DNA from: JAWXBM01 sp964470455
GTDB lineage: Bacteria > Pseudomonadota > Gammaproteobacteria > Xanthomonadales > SZUA-36
Assembly (NCBI GenBank): GCA_964470455.1
Contig: CAYYCX010000006.1
Coordinates: forward strand, 29,982-93,981
DNA length: 64,000 bases
Direction: 5' to 3'
The stretch's first letter is position 1. Each line of letters begins with the position of its first letter. Shown here piece after piece: positions 1 to 7,447 of this stretch. The translations under genes and the position numbers were made by a program. The notes under the pieces were generated by a model. That model saw only the letters and a list, made by a program, of their open reading frames with translations. It made no database searches and had not been told where the DNA came from.

Positions 1-1146
1 AACCCCATGAAACCGCGTCAGGTTCAGTCGTGGCCTGGGCACCAAAGCAGCCAATCTTGCAATAAAATCCAAAGGTTCCAGCACCGCGTGCGTCGAGCCA
101 TCCCGGAACGGCTGTTTGTAGCGATACACCACTCGACCATGGTCATCGACCGACAAGCGTTTGGTCGCGATTGGGGGGCGCGTGATGTAGCGGCACAGCC
201 GTTCCAGCTTGCTGCGTTGATGCGCCTCGCAAACGGTGCCCGCGTGGAGGCTGAAGCCATACAGCCTGGCAAGCGGCGGAATGCCAGGCTCTTCTTCCAG
301 CGGTGGCACGCTATGGAGCGTCAGCGCTTTGCGGCCTGCGTGCGGGCCGATGGCTATACGATAGTTGATGGAAGCTGCCTGGAGCTGGTTGAGGCTCGAT
401 CCGACTTCGAACTCCAGGTAAGGGTCAACCGGATCAGCGATCAACAGGCCACGCCGCTCCAGCAACCTGACGATGCGTCGGCTCAGGGTGTCGAGAAGTC
501 GAGCGAGATCATCGTTGGTGGCCCGGCGGGCGCGGTGAAAGCGGGCCTTGCGGCCTCCAAACCGATACGCCCCATCCAGGAACAGCATGTGCAAGTGGGG
601 GTTCAGATTGAGCGCCGAGCCGAAGCGCTGAATCAGGGTGACGGCGCCCGTCCTTGCACCCGAGGCCACGGTGAACCCAGCCCGTCTGATCAGAAACGTT
701 GCAATGCCGCGCTGTACCACGGCCAGCACTTCGGTCAGGGCTTTGAATTCTGCGGCCAGTAGAAAGCGCAGCGAAAACGGAAACGTAAGGACGAACTGAC
801 GCACCGGCACTTCGGGAAACACGTGATCGACCAGGTGAGCAGCCGACTCCACCATGGGCCGTGCGCCGCAGCTGGGGCAAAAGCCTCTGCGTTTGCAGGA
901 GTATGCAACCAGATGTTCATGGCGACAGCCATCATACTTGACGCGCAAGAAGCCGTGCTCCAGCAGGCCGCACTTCAGATACTCTTCGAATTCCTGCCGG
1001 ACGAACTGCGGCAGGTGACCGCCCGACCCTTCGATCGCCTGCACAAAACGCGGGTAGTGCCGGGAAATGATGGAGTACAGGACAGTCCGTTCAGGCCGAT
1101 GTCGTTGGTAGGTGGGTGAAGCGGCAAACTTGGACGCAAGTTGCAT
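1..1146 (-). CDS. IS91-family transposase, C-terminus beyond window edge
   Basis: The frame is open from an ATG at 1146 to base 1, giving 382 residues; the C-terminus lies outside the window. The N-terminal part has a zinc-ribbon-like region with CKRRGFCPSCGARP. The middle carries the IS91 signature LNPHLHMLFLDGAYRFGG, and the last visible part reads ALVPRPRLNLTRFHGV, typical just before the C-terminal domain. IS91 enzymes are Y1/Y2 HUH rolling-circle transposases acting on single-stranded DNA. No frameshift was seen in the parts I translated. IS91 elements lack terminal inverted repeats, so no boundary is claimed. The open frames on the other strand are shadows. Confidence 0.88.
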   Translation of the reverse strand, partial: MQLASKFAASPTYQRHRPERTVLYSIISRHYPRFVQAIEGSGGHLPQFVRQEFEEYLKCGLLEHGFLRVKYDGCRHEHLVAYSCKRRGFCPSCGARPMVESAAHLVDHVFPEVPVRQFVLTFPFSLRFLLAAEFKALTEVLAVVQRGIATFLIRRAGFTVASGARTGAVTLIQRFGSALNLNPHLHMLFLDGAYRFGGRKARFHRARRATNDDLARLLDTLSRRIVRLLERRGLLIADPVDPYLEFEVGSSLNQLQAASINYRIAIGPHAGRKALTLHSVPPLEEEPGIPPLARLYGFSLHAGTVCEAHQRSKLERLCRYITRPPIATKRLSVDDHGRVVYRYKQPFRDGSTHAVLEPLDFIARLAALVPRPRLNLTRFHGV

Positions 1147-1316
1147 TGCTCATGACTGAAGTGATGGCTCCAATCATGCTTGGCTGTGTCGAGTGATTTG
1201 TCTGCCGCAGATTGTCCCAAAACTGCGTCAGAAATTGGCTTGCCTGCGCGCAATGGTTCTTACATATTCCTTCGATACCCACCACATCATCATGGCTGGG
1301 GTCAGAGTGCTAAACC

Positions 1317-2216
1317 TCATTCCCTTAACTTTCTGGCCAGTTCTATCACCCCCACCAGGGCCGCGCCCAGCACAATGCCAATCAGCCCGGTGTAAAGCAG
1401 CGATGCAATCAGCGACCAGGGTTGACTGAGCGCCTGTTCCAGAGCGACTTGCCAGTGGTGCAATGGCGCGATGCCGTGCGCGACAATGCCACCGCCCACC
1501 AAGAACATGGCGGTGGTGCCGGCAATCGAGAGGAATTTCATCAGTTTCGGCGCCATCAGCAGGATGCCCCGCCCCAGGGCCTGGGCCAGGTTATTCTGGC
1601 GCTGGATCAGTGCCAGGCCAGCGTCGTCGAGTTTCACGATACCGGCCACCAGGCCGTACACACCAATGGTCATGATTACAGCGATGGCGGTAAGCACCCC
1701 AAAGCGCTGCAGCAGGCCTGCACCGGCGGCTGCACCCAGGGAAATGACGATAATTTCCGCGGAGAGAATAAAGTCGGTGCGGATGGCGCCCTTGATCTTG
1801 GTTTTTTCCAGCTGCATGAGGTCCACATCGGGGTCAGCCAGAGCCGCATGGACTGCGGCTTCGGCAGCCGCTTCATCCGCCGGGTGCAGGAATTTGTGGA
1901 CCAGCTTTTCTGCGCCTTCAAAACACAGGAATGAGCCGCCGATTATCAGCAAGGGCGTGATGGCCCAGGGCATCAACGCACTGATGAGCAGCGCTGCGGG
2001 CACCAGGATCGCCTTGTTCAGCGCCGAACCCTTGGCTACCGCCCACACCACCGGCAATTCGCGGCTGGCGCTGACGCCCGCCACCTGCTGGGCGTTAAGC
2101 GCCAGGTCATCTCCCAGGACACCGGCGGTTTTCTTGGCCGCCACCTTGGTCATCACCGAAACATCATCCAGGATCGTGGCGATGTCATCCAACAGGGCGA
2201 ACAGGCTACTGGCCAT
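1317..2216 (-). CDS. DUF808 (YedI-like) inner membrane protein
   Basis: 299 residues matching the DUF808/YedI family in length and in the N-terminal pattern MASSLFALLDDIATILDDVSV followed by a TKVAAKKTAGVLGDDLALNA segment. Several hydrophobic segments predict a multi-pass inner membrane protein (about residues 65-95, 150-185, 205-230, 255-290). Its function is not established in the family. It lies downstream of and co-directional with the MaoC-like gene, about 180 bp away, so it may be independent of the redox cluster. Confidence 0.85.
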   Translation of the reverse strand: MASSLFALLDDIATILDDVSVMTKVAAKKTAGVLGDDLALNAQQVAGVSASRELPVVWAVAKGSALNKAILVPAALLISALMPWAITPLLIIGGSFLCFEGAEKLVHKFLHPADEAAAEAAVHAALADPDVDLMQLEKTKIKGAIRTDFILSAEIIVISLGAAAGAGLLQRFGVLTAIAVIMTIGVYGLVAGIVKLDDAGLALIQRQNNLAQALGRGILLMAPKLMKFLSIAGTTAMFLVGGGIVAHGIAPLHHWQVALEQALSQPWSLIASLLYTGLIGIVLGAALVGVIELARKLRE

Positions 2217-2350
2217 CAGTCATTTCTCCACAACAAGGCGCGTAGCATAGCGAACCTGGCGGGGCAGGCAACACTTACCCTGCCCTCAACTGCTACACCG
2301 CAGCTTATGACCGAAAGAAAATGCCTACCATGGGATTTTGCCTGGGTCGG

Positions 2351-2372
2351 GTGCCAGGGTTTCCCCTGGCAC
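2351..2372. terminator. 9-bp perfect stem-loop downstream of the MaoC-like gene
   Basis: GTGCCAGGG pairs with CCCTGGCAC around a 4-base loop. It starts 27 bases past the stop of the MaoC-like gene. There is no clear U-run on the minus strand, so it could end the transcript, protect its 3' end, or be incidental. Confidence 0.35.
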
Positions 2373-2398
2373 GCCTTCTCTTTATCTCAACCCCGGCC

Positions 2399-2836
2399 TC
2401 ATGCGCTCCGGATGGGCATCGTGTAGCACACCGCGGTGCCATCCAGCACGACGGTGCCGTCGGCCAGGCTTACCCAGGTTTTGAGCTCGGTTATGGGTTT
2501 GTCCTCGCGAACCTTGGTGACTTCCACGTGGCCGGTAATCACGTCGCCCGGGCGAACCGGCGCCTTGAAGGACCAGTTGGTCTGCATGAATACCGTGCCG
2601 GGGCCCGGCAGGTCTTCTGCGGCTACGGCATTGAGGATCGCGGTGGTCACGCCTCCCTGCACCACGATGCTGCCGAAGGGCGTGGAAGCCGCAACCTCTT
2701 CATCATAATGCAGCGGGTTGCGGTCGCCGCTGATCTCGGTGAACAGCTCGATGTCACGAGCCTCTACCCGGCGGCTGCGCTCGGCGGCCTGCCCCACGCG
2801 CGGCATGCCGTTGGGCCATACGTTCTGGTCAGTCAC
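2399..2836 (-). CDS. MaoC-like hot-dog hydratase/dehydratase
   Basis: About 145 residues from a GTG at 2836, the usual length for a single hot-dog MaoC-like (R-hydratase-type) domain. The family signature DRNPLH (D-x4-H, catalytic Asp and His) is present, followed by GSIVVQGGVTTAIL. An upstream in-frame ATG at 2932 would add a Lys/Gln-rich, low-complexity N-terminus. I prefer the GTG because an AGGAGAGA ribosome site sits just upstream of it and conserved sequence begins there. The likely substrate is an enoyl thioester or related compound. It is last in the minus-strand redox cluster. Confidence 0.82.
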   Translation of the reverse strand: MTDQNVWPNGMPRVGQAAERSRRVEARDIELFTEISGDRNPLHYDEEVAASTPFGSIVVQGGVTTAILNAVAAEDLPGPGTVFMQTNWSFKAPVRPGDVITGHVEVTKVREDKPITELKTWVSLADGTVVLDGTAVCYTMPIRSA

Positions 2837-2864
2837 AGTTACTCTCTCCTCTTCGGTTATACCA

Positions 2865-2903
2865 TCTGGTTTTGCTTTCTGGTTTTGCTTTCTGGTTTTG
2901 CCT
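2865..2903. repeat. Three tandem 13-bp copies in a 5' leader
   Basis: The unit TCTGGTTTTGCTT occurs three times head to tail; the last copy ends CCT instead of CTT. It lies 29-67 bases upstream of the preferred GTG start of the MaoC-like gene and is A/C-rich in the message strand. Similar short tandem repeats precede other minus-strand genes in this window. Confidence 0.9.
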
Positions 2904-2952
2904 TTTCGTTCTGATTGCGCTGCATCAGCCAATGATCAACGGAAACCCGGGC

Positions 2953-4461
2953 TCAGCCGGCTGCAGAAAGCCGCGCAGCCCGGCCATTCGGGTGAGCCAC
3001 TTTGGCGGCCACCAGGGGTCGCTCCAGTCCGGCCTCTGCTTGCGCGGCGTCTTCATGCCGGGCAATCAACTGCTCCAGGTTGGCCACCGCCAGCGGACGC
3101 AGGCGGGCGATCCGCTCCCGCAGGCGATTGAGCTGCTCAGCCGTCGCGTTGCCCGACGCGCCGCCCAGGGCTCCACCTGAAGTGAATCCGGCCAGCCGGT
3201 GTTGCCGCGACCAGGCGCGCATCACCGGATCGTTGGCCCAGGCTTCGCCATTCCGCAGTTCCGCCAGCACGGCCCTTGGCCAGGCAATCAGGTGTTCTTC
3301 ATAGGGGATGGGCGCGCACAGGCGGTTCTTGTGAGCATCGTCATTGAACGTCGCTTCGGCGTATGCAATGGCGGCTGCGCTGAAGCTGATACGGCCGTCG
3401 CGAACAAACTGGAGGGTGATGCGTGAACCGTCGAATACCGGCTTGGTCGGCCCGAAGCTGATGCCCCGGGCGGTGCAGTCGACATACACGGTGTCGCCAT
3501 GCACCAGCAGGCTGCCACGGTCAAAATCCAGGCCATTGGCATGGACTTTCAGCACGTGCCTGCCGCGCACCACGTTTTTCACCCGGCGCAGCCGCTCCAG
3601 CTCGCCATGGGATATCGTGGCCTGGTGAAACATGCGCGGACGCGTGCGGGGATCCACCCGCAGCAGCTCGCCCGAGTGCTCGAGACGGTCGTAGACATCC
3701 TTCAGGCTGGCGCCACAGGCAGCGGCCTCCAGTGAATTGGCCAGGCCTCGCACCATGCGCAGCATTCCCGCTTCTCCCGGTTGCACGGTTTCGCGGTTGA
3801 TCAGCCAGGAATCGCGCGGTGCGATCCAGGTGAGGGAAGCGGCAGGCACGCCCTGCTCCAGCATCCACACCAGCACATCCATGCTGGTCTTGCCGCCGCC
3901 CATTACCACGTAGTTGCGGCCGGGGGCGAGGCACTTCGGCAATTCGCCCGGGGGTATGACATGCGCCCCCGCAGCCACGGCAAAACTTCTCCTGTGGGTC
4001 AGCGGCGTGGTGATGCGGTAGATGGTGGTGTCCACCAGTTTGCGGCGCACGCGGATTTCCTGTGTTTCGCCGTTGACCAGCGATGTCACCGCGTGCAGGC
4101 CCGAATCGCCGCCGCGGTAATCATGCATCGGCAGGAACTGTACGCGCCCGGACGGCAGCAGCCGTTCATGCAGCAATTGTTCGAAATAGGCGCTGATCTC
4201 GGCGCCGCTGGCCTGCTGGAACAGGCCGGCGTTAGGCCCGCTGGTTTCGATTCTTTGGCTACCCAGCACGCGGGAACCGGCGCCATAGAAAGCGGAAGGC
4301 TGGTGCAGCTTGACGAACGGATAGGCATCGTTCCAATGGCCCCCAGGACGAAAGCGCCTGTCAACCAGGACGATGCTGGCATCAGAGTGCGTCAGCATCT
4401 CATCGGCAAAGATCAGCCCCGTCGCGCCGGCGCCAATCACCAGGTAATCGGTTTCAATCAT
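2953..4461 (-). CDS. FAD/NAD(P)-dependent oxidoreductase, flavin-monooxygenase-like
   Basis: 502 residues with an N-terminal FAD-binding Rossmann motif (VIGAGATG, residues 8-15), a Glu/Asp-type end of the second strand followed by RRFRPGGHW, and a second glycine-rich motif (MGGGKTS, about 187-193) for NAD(P). This resembles class B flavoprotein monooxygenases and related disulfide-reductase-like flavoproteins. No signal peptide, so cytoplasmic. Its ATG overlaps the stop of the preceding DUF4242-like gene by four bases (ATGA), implying translational coupling. It is one of two flavoproteins here, not obviously recent duplicates. Substrate unknown. Confidence 0.8.
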   Translation of the reverse strand: MIETDYLVIGAGATGLIFADEMLTHSDASIVLVDRRFRPGGHWNDAYPFVKLHQPSAFYGAGSRVLGSQRIETSGPNAGLFQQASGAEISAYFEQLLHERLLPSGRVQFLPMHDYRGGDSGLHAVTSLVNGETQEIRVRRKLVDTTIYRITTPLTHRRSFAVAAGAHVIPPGELPKCLAPGRNYVVMGGGKTSMDVLVWMLEQGVPAASLTWIAPRDSWLINRETVQPGEAGMLRMVRGLANSLEAAACGASLKDVYDRLEHSGELLRVDPRTRPRMFHQATISHGELERLRRVKNVVRGRHVLKVHANGLDFDRGSLLVHGDTVYVDCTARGISFGPTKPVFDGSRITLQFVRDGRISFSAAAIAYAEATFNDDAHKNRLCAPIPYEEHLIAWPRAVLAELRNGEAWANDPVMRAWSRQHRLAGFTSGGALGGASGNATAEQLNRLRERIARLRPLAVANLEQLIARHEDAAQAEAGLERPLVAAKVAHPNGRAARLSAAG

Positions 4462-4793
4462 GACTCTCTCCAGTTCGTGTCCCGAATGTCTTTATCTTCG
4501 TCTTTGTCCTTGGCGGTCCACACTTCGTCGTATTCAATCCGCGCCCCACGCAAGGCCATGCGCAGAGACTCGGCATCCGGCGCGCGGAAGTGGCACAGCA
4601 GTCGCCTGCCGTCCGCGGCCAGGTAGCTGCGCTGGCGAACGATGCCATGCAGCTGCAGGCAGGATTCCAGCGACTGGCTGTCCGGCAATTCCTGCCGCGA
4701 ATCCTGCTGCTGCTCCTGGCGGGCCTCTCCTTCCGCAGCCAGGCGGCTCAGGACGAAGACATCCACCAGGGTTGCCGGGGTTTCGTGGCGCAT
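4458..4793 (-). CDS. DUF4242-like small protein
   Basis: 111 residues. The core (RSYLAADGRRLLCHFRAPDAESLRMALR) has the pattern of DUF4242 proteins, small ferredoxin-like folds some of which bind nickel (SCO4226 type). The C-terminus is Lys/Asp-rich. It sits between two flavoprotein genes: 2 bases after the upstream one and overlapping the start of the next by 4. A longer protein with two such domains is encoded at 6914-7447, so this family is a consistent partner of the cluster. Metal binding is inference only. Confidence 0.7.
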   Translation of the reverse strand: MRHETPATLVDVFVLSRLAAEGEARQEQQQDSRQELPDSQSLESCLQLHGIVRQRSYLAADGRRLLCHFRAPDAESLRMALRGARIEYDEVWTAKDKDEDKDIRDTNWRES

Positions 4794-4795
4794 GG

Positions 4796-6091
4796 TCAGC
4801 TCGCCGCCCGCAGGGAGTGGAACTTCGCGCCGGATGCACTGAGATAGCCGTGCAGGTGCTGCGCCAGGTCACGCACATCGTCTTCGGCGCCATGAATGAA
4901 AGTGGACTTGCGGCGGCGCAGGAAGGGCAACCCAAGCGCGTACAGGCCAGGCGCTTCCACCATGCCGCCATCGTGCATCAGGCCACCCCTGCGATCGAAC
5001 ACCGGCACGTCCAGCCAGTGGTAGTCGGGGTGCATGCCGGTGGCCCACACCACGGAGCGGACTTCACCGCTTGCGAGGTCCAGGCCGAGGCAGTTCTGCC
5101 GTGGCGTTTGCGTGGGTTCATAGCGGACTGCCGGTTGCGTGGCGCTGCCGTATCCGCTGGCTTCGATCCACTGATCGATGCGATTCAGCAGCCGGTTCAT
5201 CTTCAGGTCGGCCAGGTCACAGACATGGCGCAGGCCTCCGGAAAACAGCGCGCGGCCATCACGTACACCGGCCAGCCGGCCGGCCAGGCGGACACCCTGA
5301 GCGGTCAGGGTGTTCAGGTCCAGCGTGCGATGCTGCGGCGTGCCGATCAGCTGCGGTGAAGGCACCCGCCGCGCCCGCACGAGGTCGTCCACCTGGTCGT
5401 AGCGCTCATCGAGCACGCCCACGGCGTCCATCCACCACTGGATGTCCTTGCCCCGATAGTGGCGCGGGAGGCGCACATGCTCACCTACAGCCAGCGTTAC
5501 CGGGCGGCCGGTGCGGTGAATCTCTTCAGCCAGTTGCAGGCCGGACGCGGATGCGCCCACCACCAGCACGCCACCCTCGGGCAACTGGTCCGGGTTGCGG
5601 TATCCCAGCGCAGGGACCTGTGTAATCGCTTGCGGTATGGCCGCTGCACAGGCCGGAATGCTTTGCCGGTTGTGGGCGCCGGAGGCCAGGACAACAGCAC
5701 GGCACCACCAGTTGCCCCGGTCGGTTTCCACCCGGTAGCCGCCGCTCTCGGGGCGGACGGCGATTACCGTGGTATCCGTCAGCAGCGGCGCGCTGATGCG
5801 GGCCGCATAGCGGTCCAGGAACCGGATCAGTTCGGGCATGGTGGCGAAACCATCCGGATCAGTACCTTCATAGGCCTGGCCGGGCAGGCGCAACTGCCAG
5901 TTCGGGGTGAGCAACCGCAGCGAATCCCAGCGCTCATGGCGCCAGGAATTCGCTACCGAACCGCGTTCGATGACCACATGATCAACCGCCAGCTCCGCCA
6001 GGCGGTGACTCATGGCCAAGCCCGAGTGACCGGCGCCGATGACGATGACATCAACGGCGCCATTGGCGAATTTGGCGGCTGGCCGGATCAT
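4796..6091 (-). CDS. Flavin-dependent monooxygenase-like protein (CzcO type)
   Basis: 431 residues. FAD motif VIGAGHSG (17-24), an ERGSVANSWR segment typical of class B monooxygenases, and a second nucleotide motif VVGASASG (177-184) for NADPH. The C-terminal WATGMHPDY matches the ATG motif of this group. Likely a cytoplasmic oxygenase or oxidoreductase. Its start overlaps the stop of the OsmC gene by four bases, and the next gene follows after 2 bases, so it is inside an operon. Exact substrate cannot be read from sequence. Confidence 0.82.
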   Translation of the reverse strand: MIRPAAKFANGAVDVIVIGAGHSGLAMSHRLAELAVDHVVIERGSVANSWRHERWDSLRLLTPNWQLRLPGQAYEGTDPDGFATMPELIRFLDRYAARISAPLLTDTTVIAVRPESGGYRVETDRGNWWCRAVVLASGAHNRQSIPACAAAIPQAITQVPALGYRNPDQLPEGGVLVVGASASGLQLAEEIHRTGRPVTLAVGEHVRLPRHYRGKDIQWWMDAVGVLDERYDQVDDLVRARRVPSPQLIGTPQHRTLDLNTLTAQGVRLAGRLAGVRDGRALFSGGLRHVCDLADLKMNRLLNRIDQWIEASGYGSATQPAVRYEPTQTPRQNCLGLDLASGEVRSVVWATGMHPDYHWLDVPVFDRRGGLMHDGGMVEAPGLYALGLPFLRRRKSTFIHGAEDDVRDLAQHLHGYLSASGAKFHSLRAAS

Positions 6092-6657
6092 GATGCTTTC
6101 TTGACTTCAACCCACACGTCGGTCGGGTTGGTGACGATGTCAAACACCGCTGAACGCTTCTGTGATTGGGCAACCAGCGCTCGGATTTCGTCTTCGCCAG
6201 CATCGGCATCGATCTCGAACTTCACGCGGATGCCGTCAAAGCCGTTGCGAACGTCACCGTCGATACCCAGGATGCCCGCCAGGTCCATGCCCGCTTCCAG
6301 GGTGGTTTTCACCGAACGCAGCTGGATGCCGCGATTCTGCGCGACAGTGGCAATGCCGGCGCCGAGGCAGCCTGACAGGCCCACCAGCACCATTTCCACC
6401 GGGGTTGCGCCCTTGTCATCAGAGGCAAAAATCTCGGGGTGATCGGTGTCGTAGAAAAAGGCATTGCGATGGGACTGCTCCTCGCCCAGGCCGAAGAATT
6501 TCTCGACCTTGCTGCGGGTGTGCGTGCCGTTCATCCATTCGCTGCTGGCGCGCCATTTGAACTGCGCGGCTTCGGGTGCCGCGGTCAGCGCTTCGCGGGC
6601 GCCCAGCAGGGCTTCGATGTTGACTCCGTTGTTGCAGGTCATTGTCTGGTTTTCCAT
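6088..6657 (-). CDS. OsmC-family peroxiredoxin-like protein
   Basis: 189 residues with the OsmC/Ohr fold pattern: a conserved Cys in VGLSGCLGAGIATVA (residue about 97), preceded by DDKGATPVEMVLVG. OsmC proteins reduce organic hydroperoxides with a Cys pair; a clear second catalytic Cys is not obvious here, so it may belong to the YhfA-like branch. First gene of the run OsmC, monooxygenase, DUF4242, oxidoreductase. The leader contains AGGAGAG near the ATG and a triple short repeat further upstream. Plausibly protects against peroxides made by the flavoproteins. Confidence 0.82.
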   Translation of the reverse strand: MENQTMTCNNGVNIEALLGAREALTAAPEAAQFKWRASSEWMNGTHTRSKVEKFFGLGEEQSHRNAFFYDTDHPEIFASDDKGATPVEMVLVGLSGCLGAGIATVAQNRGIQLRSVKTTLEAGMDLAGILGIDGDVRNGFDGIRVKFEIDADAGEDEIRALVAQSQKRSAVFDIVTNPTDVWVEVKKAS

Positions 6658-6686
6658 GTGTTTCTCTCCTGTGACTTGAAGGTTAT

Positions 6687-6728
6687 GTGCTTCGGGTTGT
6701 GTGTTTCGGGTTGTGTGCTTTGGCCGGT
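6687..6728. repeat. Three 14-bp tandem copies (third degenerate) in the OsmC leader
   Basis: GTGCTTCGGGTTGT, then GTGTTTCGGGTTGT, then GTGCTTTGGCCGGT. They lie 30-71 bases upstream of the OsmC-family start on the minus strand, at almost the same distance as the repeats before the MaoC-like gene. Confidence 0.85.
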
Positions 6729-6913
6729 CTTGCCGGTGAACGACAATGTGCCGTCCTGGCGTTGAACCCAGCGTGGTAGAGAGCGTGGTTTTTTCAGTAA
6801 GTGGCGGGGGAAGTGGCAGGCTGCCGCGGTTTCAACGGCAGGGACAGAGGGCGAAAGTTCGCCCGAATCAGGCAATAATCATCAATATAATCAGTTAGTT
6901 GTTGAATCAGGGA

Positions 6914-7447
6914 TCATTTGGGCGGCCGCAGGGCCTCAAACGCCCAAACCCGCTCCAGGGGCATTCCGGCGCCCTGTTGCGCCAGGCGTACCGACTCGGC
7001 ATCGGCAGCGCGGTAAAGGCAATCCATGCGCTTGCGGTCGGTGGAAAACAAGGTGCGCACAAACTGGACACCGTGCGCATCCAGGCACCAACGCCCGGCC
7101 GTTTCGATAGCCTGTATGTCCGCCAGTTGAACCGGTTCGCTCCAGCGGCGCGTCACCACGACATTGGAGTAGCCGGGATCGGAGCCTTCCAAACCCGGCG
7201 CTTCATGTACCGTGCCCGGCCACACCGGGCCCATTTGGGAGCCGGTTTGCCGCAGGGCAATCCGTATCGACTCACTGTCAGGGCTGCGGAAGTGGCACAG
7301 CATGCGCTGCCCGCCCAGGGCCAGCATGCTGCCCATCCAGTCGATGCCATAAAGCTGGAAGCAGTGTCCCGACTCTTCCACCATGCGCCAGACATCCGCC
7401 GGAGTGAGCACCGGATCGAACTCACGCTCGAGGAAAATATGGTTCAT
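6914..7447 (-). CDS. Protein with two DUF4242-like domains
   Basis: 177 residues from an ATG at 7447. Two similar halves are visible: one centred on GQRMLCHFRSPDSESIRIALR (about residues 45-70) and one on RKRMDCLYRAADAESVRLAQQ (about 140-162), each followed by a VWP or VWAF motif. This is a tandem version of the single-domain protein at 4458-4793. Its start overlaps the stop of the giant regulator (ATGA), so the two are cotranscribed and coupled. The second half keeps a Cys (DCLY) at the position of the first-half LCHF. A ligand-sensing partner of the regulator is possible but not shown. Confidence 0.72.
   Translation of the reverse strand: MNHIFLEREFDPVLTPADVWRMVEESGHCFQLYGIDWMGSMLALGGQRMLCHFRSPDSESIRIALRQTGSQMGPVWPGTVHEAPGLEGSDPGYSNVVVTRRWSEPVQLADIQAIETAGRWCLDAHGVQFVRTLFSTDRKRMDCLYRAADAESVRLAQQGAGMPLERVWAFEALRPPK

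Noticed and set aside
7..762. Plus-strand 251-codon frame at the left edge.
   Set aside because: It is antisense to the IS91 transposase, whose family motifs are clear on the minus strand.
2836..2932. ATG at 2932 as start of the MaoC-like gene.
   Set aside because: It would translate the tandem repeat into a Lys/Gln-rich tail; a ribosome site favours the GTG at 2836.
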